Program-made: the position numbers and the translations under genes
Notes under the pieces: generated by a model
Seen by the model: only the letters and a program-made list of their open reading frames with translations
Databases searched by the model: none
What the model was told of the DNA's origin: nothing
Shown: piece after piece, positions 10,961 to 23,633 of the stretch
Layout of the letters: each line of letters opens with the position of its first letter
Numbering within the stretch: position 1 is the first letter of the stretch
NCBI GenBank assembly: GCA_028386065.3
Contig: JAKUCV010004288.1
Coordinates: 24,556-88,555 of the forward strand
DNA: 64,000 bases
Direction: 5' to 3'
From: Turnera subulata
Taxonomy: Eukaryota; Streptophyta; Magnoliopsida; Malpighiales; Passifloraceae

Positions 10961-13189
10961 CAAGCTTGATTATTAATCACATATTATATATGCGTCTGCA
11001 TTTCCTGCACTTTCTTAGAATCTGCAATTGAGATCTTTGTTAATATGTATCTGATATGCGAGTAATTAAGGTCATTTTCCTTCGGTTTCCTCACTCTCGT
11101 GTTGTTTGTGGTCTTGAGTCAAGTTGACTCTCCCATGTGTTCTTGATACAAATATTTTACTGATAGTTAACGTACGCCAATAAATTATTCAAGTATAGAT
11201 CAAAAGGAATCGAGTAATGCACTATAATAACACCATGCTGAGTCCCCCTACTTGCTCATTTGGATGTAAATTATTATTATCCTTCACAATTACACATATA
11301 TAAATTCATAAACTAATAGGAATCACAGGATTGTCAGCCGGATTCTGTTAATTAATTAATTAATTAATCCCACAGTTTATATATCATATATTTGGTTATG
11401 TGACATCTTATACTAGACTCTCTAAATCTATATATATCGTAAACTTATTGTTGGGGCGTAAAAGAAATCGTTTCCTTTTGTTTTTCTATTGATCACCCAC
11501 TGATTGTTTACAATTATCTTGTAGATGCTACTGGTGCTGTGTGTCTCCATGGATGACGTCCTTGCTTACTTGATTTCCTTTTGCTTTTCCAATCTCACCA
11601 GAAAAAAAGACTAATTAGATAATACCCAGAAGCTTATTGATAGATATAATATTTGTTCATATTTCTCTCCTCTGTATTTCATATTTCGGGGGGTTGTTAA
11701 CTAAATATGACAAAGTCCATGATGGCATAATTATATGTATCACGAGCTATGCAAATCAGTTAAAAGGAATAATTAAATAATTGGCAGGTTGCCTTTGTAT
11801 GACTGATATTAACCAAGGAATAATTGAATTATATGCCCTGAACATAGATGTCAAGCTTGCTTGCTTACTTATCAGCTTCTTTTTTCTACATCAGATGTAT
11901 GTGAGCCGACACTTCGTCCCCTCTTCCTGCATCTTGAAATGTTCTTGGTTTAATGTAATTATATTTATGGCCCACAGCTCCTGCATCCAACTGCGGGGTA
12001 TTAAAGTGACGGCCAAGGGCAAGTGGTCAATCTCCATCAATGAATTTAAAACAACAATAGATACTCAAGTAGTTGCTATCAAATATGTCAATTCCCGGAT
12101 TTGTTTGCTAACGGAAAGGCTTAATTTACATGGTACAAGTAACTAAAAGAATGTCAATATAGGGTATCAATTTGAATCTTACACTAACTTTTAAGATTAA
12201 GCTGGCGATCATCACTTTCTTTTACTAGTCTTTACTATATAGCATCATCTCTATCTCATTTCCACGTCTTGATCCATATATAAGGGGAAGATATTATTGC
12301 CACGTTTATGTGTTTTCTTTTTTCCTTTAAAGTTAGGCTGGGGAGCAAAAAGACAGTCCCCAAAATTTGAAGCATGGTGCAGCTAGCTACCTTTGGGTTA
12401 TATGTGCACCAATTGTCAATTGCTGGCACTCAAGGACATGCGGCTATTCCAGCACGTGGTTAATCCTTCATCATCTTTGATTTTTTTACTTGATTTAGCT
12501 GTTAGTCCGTCATGGAAAGACAACATCTAGAATAAAAAGGAAACAATAGTACTTATTATATATACTACTAGTATGAGAGTATCCACTATCCACACCAGCG
12601 TATGCGAAAAATTCAGTTTATAAAATTTAATGCCCACGATTTCCTTGAAAATGTTTCTTTGGAAATCGGCAACCGGTTAGGCAATGTTTTATGGCAATAT
12701 AAATAGGACACAATTGCATTCAGCGGCTGCATATTATTAATTTTATGACTGAAATTAATATTTTCTTTTGGCTTGAAAGATTGGAACGAGTTCCGCATTT
12801 ATAGACCTAATCAAAGTTTCATCTTCTGTTTAGTTCGAATTCCAAGTAATTACAAGTGCAGAAAAAAATTATTGTGGTGGAATCAATTTAACTAGTAGCT
12901 CAAGGTGCATTCCTACCAAACAAAAAAAGGGAAAAGCCCATTTTCATTTTTGGGGAGAAAAGGAACAATGTATTAGCATATACTATTCCACGGAGATTTA
13001 GTTTTGGCTTATACTCTCTGTGTTAGGCCGCAATTTGCAATTTCCAGACACGAGAGAATAAAGTTTTTTTTTTTTTTGGAAAACAAGAATTCATGAACAT
13101 GATGTTAGACAAAAAAGAAAAAAGGAAAGGCTAAAGAAAGTGTGAACGAAGAAGAGCGGGTGGGGAAATAAGTAACGAGTCAGCAATTT
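10961..13189. other. Intergenic, no gene seen
   Basis: AT-rich stretch with a (TTAA)n microsatellite. Short ORFs (for example 11781-12146 and 12613-12798) have no domains and unremarkable composition. Nothing in it supports a gene. Confidence 0.5.
11348..11368. repeat. (TTAA)n microsatellite
   Basis: Five perfect tandem copies of the tetranucleotide TTAA. Confidence 0.9.
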
Positions 13190-13650
13190 TTATTGGGTTT
13201 GCTTCCAAGTTCTAAACAAAACTAGTCCAACAGTAGCCCAAATTTTGAAGCCCAATTTACTTTCCTCTTCCGATATGGGCCTCTTGAACACACAATAAAC
13301 TTTACAAAGCTCTAACCCATACATCAGGGGTATAAATTTGGTTGATTTCCTCTCTGCCAACTCTGCCCTTTGTACTTGTCTCCAATTAGAAGAGTTTGTC
13401 TCATCGAGTATTTTCATTTCTTACTTTGTCTTCAAAGGTGATGAGTTCTTCAAATACTTCCCCGACATCGATCCAATCATGTTAAAATCAATCACAAAAG
13501 TCACAGATATAGGGCCTCCTGTGGGCTTGTAATCCTCATCGAATTTGTCGGTGGGGTCTCATCCATCTTTCTTGATGATTAATTGCTTATACATATCCAC
13601 CTTTCCCGATATGATGCTATCTTGGAATCCCAGGAAGTAAAAGTGACCCA
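13190..13650 (-). pseudogene. Decayed coding relic, family not recognised
   Basis: On the minus strand a stretch begins after an acceptor-like TTTCACAG at about 13650. It reads about 75 residues (GHFYFLGFQDSIISGK, then FDEDYKPTGGPISVTFVID) up to a donor-like GTAAGA. One in-frame TGA interrupts it inside KKDG-stop-DPTDKFDED, where a Trp codon would fit the hydrophobic/acidic context. The same frame continues past a TAA for another 75 codons (ILDETNSSNWRQVQRAELAE). The composition looks like a folded protein rather than random AT-rich DNA, but I do not recognise the family. It is probably a pseudogene exon. Confidence 0.35.
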
Positions 13651-14211
13651 CCTGTGAAATTTTTGGCCGATAACTTGTTTAAGAATGAAAACAGAATCGG
13701 AAACTTAACTATACTTTTAAATTTTTATCCGAATAAGACTAATAAATTAGATATGGAGACGATGATGATTTGAAGTGTATTTATTCCTTTTTTCCCCATT
13801 CGGTATCTGAAATTTTGGTCCGACTAATCTAGATTCGGATTGTACACCTGATTAGGGTGGGTGAATTTCCCAATAAAAAATTGTCTACACACTTGGGGAT
13901 CCTAATGATCACACAATAAGGGTGACATGGGTCAGTATATATTGTTATAATTCGCGAGCTAAAGGAATTAAATATACTGGACTATGTTAAGTTTCATTCA
14001 AATTTATTAAATGACTTACCAATACAAAGAAATCACGAATAAAAAAGCACATCTTTACAACACGTAGTCGACCTAAAAGGCTTGTAAAATTGTGGAGGGC
14101 TTTTTCCAAGATTTCGAAGACAAGGAGCATAATCTTTTATTTCTTTGGAAAGTGATAAGTGATGAGCATCCAATCCTTTTCTGTGCAAAACTAATGAAGG
14201 ATCCCATCATA

Positions 14212-14250
14212 AAGGGAAAGGAAAGGAAAGAAAAGAAAAGAAAAGAGAGG
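14212..14250. repeat. (GAAAG/GAAAA)n purine microsatellite
   Basis: Imperfect tandem GAAAG and GAAAA pentamers make a purine-only run of about 40 bases, 0.7 kb upstream of the K+ channel start. Confidence 0.85.
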
Positions 14251-14261
14251 GATGGTAGTAA

Positions 14262-14308
14262 TTACTAATTACTAATTTTTTTTTTGGTCGAGTTACTAAT
14301 TACTAATT
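14262..14308 (-). repeat. Minimal retroposition scar with perfect 16-bp direct repeats
   Basis: TTACTAATTACTAATT at 14262-14277 is repeated exactly at 14293-14308. The 15 bp between them, TTTTTTTTGGTCGAG, read on the minus strand as CTCGACC followed by eight A. This is the signature of target-primed reverse transcription that stopped almost at once. Confidence 0.65.
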
Positions 14309-14955
14309 AGCCATACCATGCTGGTCACCATAAGTTTCCTTTTTCTAGTACTGTCCTGCAATTACATGTCTACTATTAAAAAAAAAAAAAAGTTTCCACC
14401 ACAGCTTTTTAGAGGTTGAAATAGTAAAATACGTGCAAGTCATAAAAATGAAGGAAAATGGTCATTTGATAACGTTATTTAATATTTTATTATTCACGTT
14501 TTATTGCTCAAACAGCGAACGCTTCGATTTGATTCTATTTGACTCCACAAATAGTAACTAACTATATTCTTCTCTGCCCACTAACTCTTATGACAGTTAC
14601 GAGGGAATAAAAAGAAAAGAACACGAAAAAAGATGAAAGCAACACTCTCGGTCCCATATTGTCACAAAGGGCAGCAGTAATAGAAATTCGTTGAAGCATT
14701 ATAAAAATCTTCCACCTTTTAAAAGAATTTTGAAGGGTAAAATATTAGTAATTAATCCCACATTGATCATGGTAGAAGAAGAGTAGTCTTTTCCCTCCAT
14801 CACTTCACTTCACGAGTTCTCTGCTGCATGCACATATCCTCCTCATATATTGTTAATTCCACTACTCTCTGTTTAATCATAAACAAGGAAACAACCAACG
14901 AAGTTAATGAATGGTGGATTAAATTTACTGTATAGGGGTGTACATTTGTAGGGTG

Positions 14956-17900
14956 ATGATGCAGCGAGGAGAGAAGAGGAGAGGGAGAGAAGTTGGAGAT
15001 GGTGGGTCTGCAGATGAGGAGGAGATGGAGGAGCTTGGTGGATCTAGTAGTAAGCCGTCGTCGTCGTGGAGGAGGAGGTTGTTTACGGTTGGGGAGCACA
15101 GAATGGAGTCATTAATGGGCATCAGGAGTGGAAATGAGAGAGAGTTTATGATCAGAGATGGAAACAGCAGCAGTAGGCCTGCGGTTTCTTCCTCTGATCA
15201 TCGCTTCATTATTCATCCTGATAACTGGTAAGCTTTTAGTTTCATAAGCTTCCGCCATTGCTTTTGTACGTACCCTTTTGTATATATGCTGAGGGTTATG
15301 GCGGCAAAAACATTCAAAGTGCTACTTCTATTCTTCTGGGTTTGGTTGTAAAAGAAGAAGAAGATTTGATTGGAGTTGTGAAATACAGGTGGTACGCAGT
15401 TTGGGTGCATTTTATTCTGATATGGGCAGTCTACTCGTCTTTCTTCACGCCCCTGGAGTTTGGTTTCTTCAGAGGACTCCCAGAGAATCTCTTCCTCCTA
15501 GACATCGCAGGCCAGATTGCGTTCCTGATAGATATCGTGGTCCGCTTCTTTGTAGCTTATCGCGACACTCACTCCTACCGCTTGGTCTATAGCCACAACC
15601 ATATTGCCAGGAGGTCAACCTAACTTGCTCTTATATTGTTCTTCACTTTTTAGTTATTCTTTTTAGTTGCTCTTGTTATATATGAGTTTTCATGCTTTTT
15701 TCTTTCTTGGATTTAACATTAGGTACTTAAAATCCCGGTTCTTCGTTGATTTACTGGGTTGTCTCCCTTGGGATGCTATTTTCAAGGTACCATTCTGATC
15801 TTGAAACTTGTTTGATCACATCCTGTATAATACTGGGTTAATAGTCTCCTTGAAAGTTTCATATGTGTTTGTCTCTTGATCAACTGATTTTGGTAAAGCT
15901 AAGACAATTTATGGTGTCTGAAAGTATCTGCACTTTATCAGGCCTGTGGGAGAAAAGAGGCTGTTAGGTACATGTTATGGATAAGGCTAAGCCGGGCCTT
16001 AAGGGTGACTGAGTTCTTCGAGAGGCTGGAGAAAGATATCAGGATCAATTACCTTTTCACAAGGATTGTGAAACTTCTTGTTGTTGAGCTCTATTGCACA
16101 CACACGGCTGCTTGCATATTTTATTATCTTGCTACTACTGTGCCTCCTTCTCAGGAAGGGTACACATGGATAGGAAGTTTGCAGATGGGTGACTATCATT
16201 ATACACACTTTAGAGACATTGATCTTTGGAAGCGATACATAACATCCCTCTATTTCGCCATTGTTACCATGGCAACCGTCGGTAAGCTTCTTTTGTTGAT
16301 CATTAATCTGAACAATTACCTGACAAACAAACTTATGAATACAGGTTTTCTGCATATGTACTTATGGCTATTGCCTGTTTTCTTATGCAGGGTATGGAGA
16401 AATACATGCTGTTAATATCAGGGAAATGATATTTGTGATGATTTATGTATCTTTTGACATGATTCTTGGTGCTTATCTTCTTGGTAACATGACTGCATTA
16501 ATTGTGAAAGGCTCAAAGACAGAAAAGTTTAGGGATAAAATGACTGACCTAATCAAATACATGAATAGAAACAATCTCGGGAAGGGCATAAGTAATGAGA
16601 TCAAAGGCCATATTCGTTTGCAATTTGATCGGAGTTACACAGAAGCTGCTGTTCTTCAGGATATTCCAGTTTCCCTACGCACAAAGGTACTTTATAATGC
16701 TTATCATGTCTTCAATCTGCGTGCACATAGAAGATTATTCATTTGATGCTTAAAATTTCATCATCATCCATATTCTGTCATTCATTGCTTTCTAGCTTGC
16801 ACTTTCTCCCAGGAGCCTACCTGTTTCCTTCCAATGTTGGGCAGAAAAAGCTAATTCTAAGTTATATGTCTGGCGATTTCTGCTTCTTATTTGTAGATCT
16901 CGCAGAAGTTATATGAACCATATATCAAAGAAGTTCCTCTTTTCAAGGGGTGTTCTATGGGATTCATTAAGCAGATTGTAAGTCAATTTTGTCACATTCA
17001 CACAGTACGCAGAAATTTTAAACATTGATCCTGGCTTCTTCATTGTTCAATCACAAATGAATTTCTTCATGAAATCAAGAGACTGGAATCTCTTCTAATC
17101 GTGAGAATGAATCTTATTCATTCTTTTGCTTGATTCAGTCGATTAAGGTTCACGAGGAGTTCTTCCTTCCTGGTGAAGTGATTATAGAGCAAGGACAGAT
17201 AGTGGATCAACTGTATATAGTCTGCTACGGCCAATTGGTAATGTTTTTATCTTTATCATGTTACTATCAGCTTATCTCTCATTTCATATGGTTGTCCTTA
17301 ATATTTCTTTAGACGATGGACTTGATTAATGTTGCAATTTCAATCAATAAACCCTTTCTAAAAGCAGCATCAGATAGCAATTAATATTGCAATTTCTGCT
17401 TTGCTATGTGTTTGAACCTCAAAGAGTTTATGCAGGAGGAAGTAGGAAGAGGAGAAAATGATGAAACAGAGGAATTTCTTTTGTCTCTGCAATCACATAG
17501 TTCATTTGGCGAAATTTCTTTCCTTTGCAAGACTCCTCAGCCTTATACAATCCGAGTTAGGGAGCTTTGCAGAGTCTTGAGGCTTGATAAGCAATCCTTT
17601 ACAGAGATCCTTGAGATCTACTTCTCTGATGGACGACTTATCTTGAACAACCTCCTTGAAGTGAGTTCCCTTTGAAGGGATTGCTTTCATTTCTTTCTTC
17701 CTCTTGAATTTCACTGTCCCTTACTTGTTTTTCAAATATTTTACAAGAATGAAGCAACATAGACCAATTAAGTTAGTAACTTGATCTTTCAGGTATCACA
17801 ACTCATCTGCAACTGAAAATTTTAGAAATTCTAATTGGGATGAGCTGGTTAACTTACTTCTAGTAATCCTTTTAACTAACAGGGAAAAGATGCCAATTTG

Positions 17901-19425
17901 CGGAATGAAATATTGGAGTCAGATGTCACGCTCTACATTGAAAAGTCTGAATCAGAGCTAGCTATGAGGTTAAATTGCGCTGCCTATGATGGAGACTATT
18001 ATCGACTGAAACGTCTCATTAGTGCAGGAGCAGATCCTAGTAAGAGAGATTATGATGGTAGATCACCACTGGTATGATTGCTAATGGCCTAAGTTAAGCT
18101 GGTGCTAGTATTATTTTTATTATGTTGCATGCAGTTTCTCTAGAATATGGTTTTTTTTTTTTCTTTTCTTTCTAATACCAGATCACTTTTGACAGCATAT
18201 TGCGGCGTCTAAAGGATATGAGGATATAACTCTTTTCCTTATTCAACAAGGTGTAGACATTAATGTGTCAGGTAATTTTACTACCGCACATGCTTATGGA
18301 TCATGTAATGTTCTCCAAAAGACATATTGTAGTTCAATGCAAGAGATTTTGGTTAACTTCCATTGATTTTGTATCAGATAAATCTGGAAACACCCCGTTG
18401 CTGGAAGCCATCAAGGGTGGCCATGATGCAGTAGCTTCTTTACTAGTTAAAGAGGGAGCTTCCTTGACTATTGATGATCCTGGTGGTTTTCTTTGCATGA
18501 CTGTTTCAAGGAGGGATTTGGATCTATTGAAAAGAGTTATGGACTATGGTATTAATCCAAATGCAAAGAATTATGATTGTCGAACACCACTTCACATAGC
18601 TGCCTCAGAAGGATTGTACTCCGTGGCAAATTTACTTGTGGAAGCAGGGGCTAGTGTTTTATCAAAGGATAGGTATGGCTCTAGTCAGTCAAATTAGGCT
18701 GATTATTGGTGCTTTTAGTAAGTGCATAAGCTGCCTATCATACCACCAGTTGGCCTGGGATTTTTAAGAACAGGAGAAAGTAACTACATTATCATAATAA
18801 TAATTACAGAAGCGAAGAGACAACATTGTGGAGTAGGCTTATGGGGATTGCTTTGAGGCAAAACAAAGAAAAAAATCATGATTGGCACACAATTGTCTTT
18901 TCATGTACACACTACTACTTGAATCTCCTCCAATTTTGACTTGCTGGTTCTGTTTTTGTCTGTACAGATGGGGAAATACTCCACTTGACGACGCCCGTGT
19001 AGGTGGAGATAAGAATCTTATAAAGTTGCTCCAGGCCGCAAGAGATTCTCAGTTGTCAGAGTCCTCTGAATGTCCTCAACGAATGCAAAGTACCCACCAA
19101 AAGCTTTTATCTTTTAAATTTGTCTTGATTAATGGGTGACATATAACTGTAGAAATGGCTTATCTCTTTATATGTAACAGATGAAATGGGGAGAAGGAAA
19201 TGTACTGTGTTTCCCTTCCACCCGTGGGATCAACTAGAGAAGAGAAGAGAAGGAGCTGTTTTATGGGTTCCTCCAACCATTGAAGAGCTTGTCAAGGCAG
19301 CAATGGAACAGTTAAAAACTCACCATGGGGTCATTTTATCTGAAAACGGGGGCAGAATTCTCGATGTAAACATGATTAGTGATGACCAGAAACTATTTTT
19401 GGTCAGTGATTTGCGACAAGAGTAA
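14956..19425 (+). CDS. SKOR: Shaker-type outward-rectifying K+ channel, SKOR/GORK type
   Basis: Plasma-membrane channel releasing K+ on depolarisation (stelar loading for SKOR, guard cells for GORK). Thirteen exons: 14956-15227, 15389-15613, 15723-15786, 15942-16281, 16391-16686, 16897-16977, 17139-17237, 17436-17660, 17883-18071, 18196-18271, 18378-18672, 18968-19089 and 19181-19425. All borders are GT/AG and the joined frame encodes 842 aa, against about 820-830 for the family. S1 starts near residue 92 (SSFFTPLEFGFFRGLPENLF is highly diagnostic). S4 holds RYMLWIRLSRALRV (196-209). The pore filter TVGYGE has GYG at 301-303, its codons split between exons 4 and 5. Next come the cyclic-nucleotide-binding-like domain (about 410-530), five to six ankyrin repeats (about 555-745) and a C-terminal KHA domain (about 765-842). 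Two adjacent ATGs exist; the first (14956) is used. All domains are intact. SKOR versus GORK is not resolved. Confidence 0.93.
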
Positions 19426-19900
19426 CCATACTATTAAATTCGGTGAACTTTTGGAGGCTGATAAGTCAGTCGTCATCATCATCCGAAAATACATAGTAAA
19501 AACAATACTTATTTCTGCTGTAGATTCTTTTTCAGTCGGCAATTTCGTGCATAGCCAATCTGCAAATTTAAAGGAATTACCTTGTATGCATTTCGTCTTG
19601 TATGCATTTCGTCTTTAATAGTGAAGAACTCTTATAATGTGGAGAGGCCGTCTTTGAAACAGCATTTAGCAAAAGGGAAGAGGCCCCATAAGACAGAAAA
19701 AGCCTATTAGCCGCCTTTGCAAGCAATGGAAATCAATGTTGACAAGCCTTAACGATAAAGAGAACACCAAACTTCCACAAAGTGAGTTCCAAGGTCAAGA
19801 TATCAATGAATAGAGCATCCAATATTTATAACACACATGGATTGCATTCCTCTCTCCCTCAGATTTTCCTAGAACAAGAAAATAGCTAAAATTTTTCTTG
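19426..19900. other. Spacer between K+ channel stop and MIR166 hairpin
   Basis: Contains the presumed 3' UTR of the channel gene. A TATTTATA at 19823-19830 lies about 75 bp before the hairpin base and could be a promoter element for an independent MIR166 transcript. Whether the hairpin has its own promoter or lies in a read-through transcript is not determinable here. Confidence 0.45.
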
Positions 19901-20080
19901 AGAAGTTGGAAATGGTGGCGCACATACTGTATGATGCTGGAAATTAAGTGAGCAAGTGGGGGGATGTCGTCTGGCTCGAAACAAAGTTTTTCTAGTTCTC
20001 TTGGTCTCGGGCCAGGCTTCATTCCCCTCACTGCCTTCTCTTCTTCTTGTATGTAGCTGTGGCTCCATTTCGCCAAGGTA
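19901..20080 (+). ncRNA. MIR166: MIR166 precursor hairpin
   Basis: miR166 directs cleavage of HD-ZIP III transcripts (leaf polarity, meristem and vascular patterning). The 3' arm at 20007-20027 matches canonical miR166 at 20 of 21 positions; position 5 is G instead of A. The 5' arm at 19961-19981 (GGGATGTCGTCTGGCTCGAA and one more A) is a recognisable miR166 star, pairing with the mature strand with two-nucleotide 3' overhangs. The two opposed bases at mature positions 12-13 are unpaired, as in other MIR166 duplexes. The loop is about 25 nt. The stem extends outwards: GCA-GTG at 19952-19958 pairs with CACTGC at 20029-20034, CACATAC near 19921 faces GTATGT near 20049, and TTGG-AAATGG at 19906-19915 pairs with CCATTT-CCAA at 20065-20076. 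Such a long lower stem is usual for MIR166. Confidence 0.9.
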
Positions 20081-21059
20081 TTCATGTATTCATTCTTCTT
20101 CTGCCTTCTTTAGTCCTATTGTAATTACTTGAAAGAAGCTCTAGCTTTGTCAAGAGGAAGACCAACCGCTGTATGCCAGTATGTGGCTGTGCCTGGTCTC
20201 GAGATCTCTTTGGCGTTTTCTTTCCTCCCTTTGACTGCTAATGTTTTATGTATGATAAAGATCATAATCTAGGCCTCATCAGAATACTGTCCGATTATTA
20301 ATTACCTTATTATGCCTTGTTTAGGCTGCAAATCCGGTAAATTATATAAACTATAATTGGCACTCTTGTGTCAAAAACACAAGTGAAGTCTATGGACTAT
20401 TATAAAACAAAAAGTTATATAAGCTAATTGAGGCTGTTGGAACTTAACCAAGACATCTTGTATTCCTATGTTGGGAATGCTAGAAACCAAAGACACCAAC
20501 TTTTTATAGTTCATGTATCTGTTGCCTTTGATATTTCTTCCAACTTAAAAGTAAAGCCTAGGACGAGACGTGCATAAAACAATACACTTTATTCAAGTAC
20601 TTTCTTTTTATTACTACAAAACAATGTAGTGATCTTGAAAGAGCTTCTGGATGACATGCCTCAGTCGAGGTATGACGAGATTTCACACCTATACACGACA
20701 AATGTCAATCTGCTTGATCTTAGCCTAGCTAGGGAAAGGTTTAAATGTCATTCTTCATTAGCCACTCGCCCACATTACTTTATACGCACTACATGTCAAC
20801 CTCCACGCCAGAGGTCTCCCAAATCTCGTCACCAGCAGAAAAATACCCATCAGAATTTTGGAATATTGTGGCCTGCTACTGCCACCTCAATATTGCACAC
20901 AAGTATCCACTACCTCTAATCAGTCAGGATTTGATTACCGGCCTCTATCTTTTTCGTTAGCCACACTCAGTACTACCCCCACACCACCACATTTAAATAT
21001 TGACTCCAAAATCTTCACCTTGGGCCAAAACAAAGGATCACAACATATGCAACCATAAT
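20081..21059. other. Intergenic, promoter side of reductase copy 1
   Basis: No gene. From about 20465 the sequence is clearly related to the flank of reductase copy 2 at about 22870-23630, so the duplication that made copies 1 and 2 included at least 500 bp of promoter. A TTTAAATA box lies about 65 bp before the copy 1 ATG. Confidence 0.6.
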
Positions 21060-22399
21060 ATGGAGAAAGGAAAGCGGATAATCCCTGAAGTGGCTCTAAA
21101 TTCTGGCCACAAGATGCCGATGATAGGCTTCGGAACCGCCGCTATTCCTCTTCCACCGCCAGAGATCCTCATCCCCATCTTTCTTGATGCCATAGAAGTG
21201 GGTTTCCGCCATTTTGACACCGCCTCCCTTTATGGCTCCGAAGAAGCTCTTGGTGGAGCAGTTAAAGAGGCAATAGAGCGTGGCCTCATAAAGGGTCGAG
21301 AAGAATTGTTCATTACTTCCAAGCTATGGTGTACAGAAAACCAGCCTCATCTTGTCCTCCCTTCACTCAAAAACACACTCCAGTGAGTACCTGTACTTAT
21401 TAAAATTTGACCCTTTTATATACTTGTACCCTCTGATATATATGTGTATAAGTTTGACTTTGTATCTGTCGTGTGATTTTTATAGGAGGCTGGGGCTAGA
21501 ATACGTTGATCTTTATCTAATTCACTTTCCAGTTGCATTGAGACAAGGAGTTGTTGGCTACAACCTCACGAAAGATGATTTCCATCCTTTTGACATGAAA
21601 GGAACATGGGAGGTTATGGAAGAGTGTTCAAGGTTGGGGTTAGCCAAGTCGATTGGTGTTAGTAATTTTAGCAGCAAGAAGCTATCTCAACTTCTCGAAC
21701 ATGCAACCATTCCCCCTGCCGCTAACCAGGTAACTAAAACAATTGCCAGCTGGGTTATCAATTAATTAAACATAAGTTTGTTTTCACTTGTTTTTGCTTA
21801 TGGTTAATGGAAATGATGAGATGGGAAAGTAATTTAGGTGGAGATGCATGTAGCTTGGCGTCAGAAGAAATTGGTAGGATTCTGTAAAGAGAAAGGAATC
21901 CTGGCATGTGCATGGTCTCCATTGGGAGCTAATGGAGCTTCATGGGGCACCCTCGCGGTCATGGACGGTCCAGTCCTCAAAGAAATTTCTGCTTCTAAAG
22001 GAAAAAGTGTGGCACAGGTGCTATTATATATCCGTTTCCTACTCTTTGACGTACCTTCAGAATATTGTAAATTCTATAGGGGAAATGACCTTAAAGGAAA
22101 TTGAAAAAAAAAAAAAAGAGAAGATCAGTTATTGATAGTTTTCAGGAATTAATTGATTTTTATTTGGACAAACGCAGATTGCTTTAAGATGGGTATACGA
22201 GCAAGGGGTATGTCCAATTGTTAAGAGCTTCAACAAAGAGAGGATGAAACAAAACCTTGAAATCTTTGAATGGGAATTGAGCCAGGAAGAAGTAAATAAA
22301 ATTGAGCAGATTCCTCAGTTCAGGGGCCAACCAGCATCAGGTTTTGTTCATGAAGAGGGTCCTTACAAGTCGTTGGAAGATCTCTGGGACGATGATTGA
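21060..22399 (+). CDS. Aldo-keto reductase, AKR4 plant type, array copy 1
   Basis: NADPH-dependent carbonyl reductase of the AKR4B group, which includes chalcone (polyketide) reductase, codeinone reductase and methylecgonone reductase; cytosolic. Exons 21060-21382, 21486-21729, 21838-22017 and 22178-22399 encode 322 aa, the normal length. The catalytic tetrad is complete: Asp53 and Tyr58 ([11 protein letters not shown]), Lys88 (ITSKLW) and His121 (DLYLIHFP). The cofactor segment [10 protein letters not shown] lies in exon 4 and the C-terminal loop ends [10 protein letters not shown]. Residue 122 after the catalytic His is Phe; the other three copies have Trp. The substrate cannot be predicted. 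It is the first of four head-to-tail paralogues and most similar to copy 2. Confidence 0.9.
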
Positions 22400-23633
22400 A
22401 GTTTTTACAGAAAAAAATTGTGCTGCAAATTAATAAATTGATATTTAGCTTACATGGCTCAAAGTGATCACTGTAAACTCCTCTTTGGTGTTGTGATCCG
22501 ACTCTATATATATCGAATATTGCCTCGACTACTTTCAATCCTCAACAAGTTATACAATATTGTCATTTGCCTCTACGTTTATTGTTTATCTTATCTGAAT
22601 GAAGCTGGCAATTGCTTCAGTTTTGTAGGGATACATTTACTTGTAGCGTTTCCGCATTAGAGAAAACAGGGAGACACTACATAATGGTCGAAAACTTTTT
22701 CAACATAACTGCTTAAATTAGAAGAAACTATATATATAAATGGCCTAGGCTGTATAATCTTTTTCTCTTTTGATCAGCAAATAAAAGCCATCCATTGATA
22801 TAGCATATAATACTACAACCCCTTATCAAGGGAATAATATACATTGGAGCTCTGGTCATCATCTGATTGGGATTGTTAGGAACCAAAGACGCCAACTTAA
22901 TTTTATAGTTCATGCTTTGATATTTCTTAAAAGTGAAGCCTAGGATGAGACAGGGCATTACAAAAACAACACACCAATCTTTAAAGGGCTTCTCTATTAT
23001 GTGGGCTTCGCCTTCCCTTTTCCACCAAAACAAAGAGCTTCTGTATGTTTTGAAAAAAAAAAAAAAAAAGGAAGAGAAGAGCTCCTGCATGACATGTCAG
23101 TCGTGTTATGACGAGAGCTCACACGTCATTACCCTTTCATTATTTTATACGGACGACATGTCAACCCCCACGGGCTCTCCCAGATTTTGCCACCAACAGA
23201 AAATGCCTTGCAAGATACGTAATCAGAGCCAACGGAAATGTGGTGACGCTGAAATCTTGGAATAATCTATGCGCGTGTATTGAGATTTTGAAAATTTTCC
23301 TTAAACTAATGCAATAATTAGACTCGAATATAGCCACTACTCTAGACTTCTTGGACTTGGCTGCCACGCATTGCCAAGCCATCATCTTTTTTCCTTTCTT
23401 TATCTTCTGGCCTACCAGAGAACCTCAAAATTCTTAGTTCAAAGAAGACAACCTCCAAATTCAACAAAATATCCAATACCTCTAATCAAGAAGGATTTGG
23501 CTACTGGCCCTGTCGTTTTCGTTTGCCACACCTAGAACCACCACCACCACCAAGTTTAAATAGTGACGCCCAAAACTTCACCTTGGCAAAAAAAAAAAAA
23601 AAAAGATTACACAACATATAGGTACCCATAATT
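22400..23633. other. Spacer between reductase copies 1 and 2
   Basis: Contains the 3' UTR of copy 1 and, from about 22870, a promoter region homologous to that of copy 1. A 17-A run at about 23048-23067 sits between two imperfect copies of AAGAGCTTCTGNATG where copy 1 has only one (about 20640-20655), so a short A-tailed insertion happened after the duplication. Confidence 0.55.

Larger units (their letters stand above)
13651..14955. other. Intergenic, 5' flank of the K+ channel gene
   Basis: AT-rich promoter region with a GAAAG microsatellite and one minimal retroposition scar, both listed separately. No coding signal. Confidence 0.55.

Noticed and set aside
19795..20085. Minus-strand frame of 96 codons
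   Set aside because: It is the antisense of the MIR166 hairpin and has no protein features.
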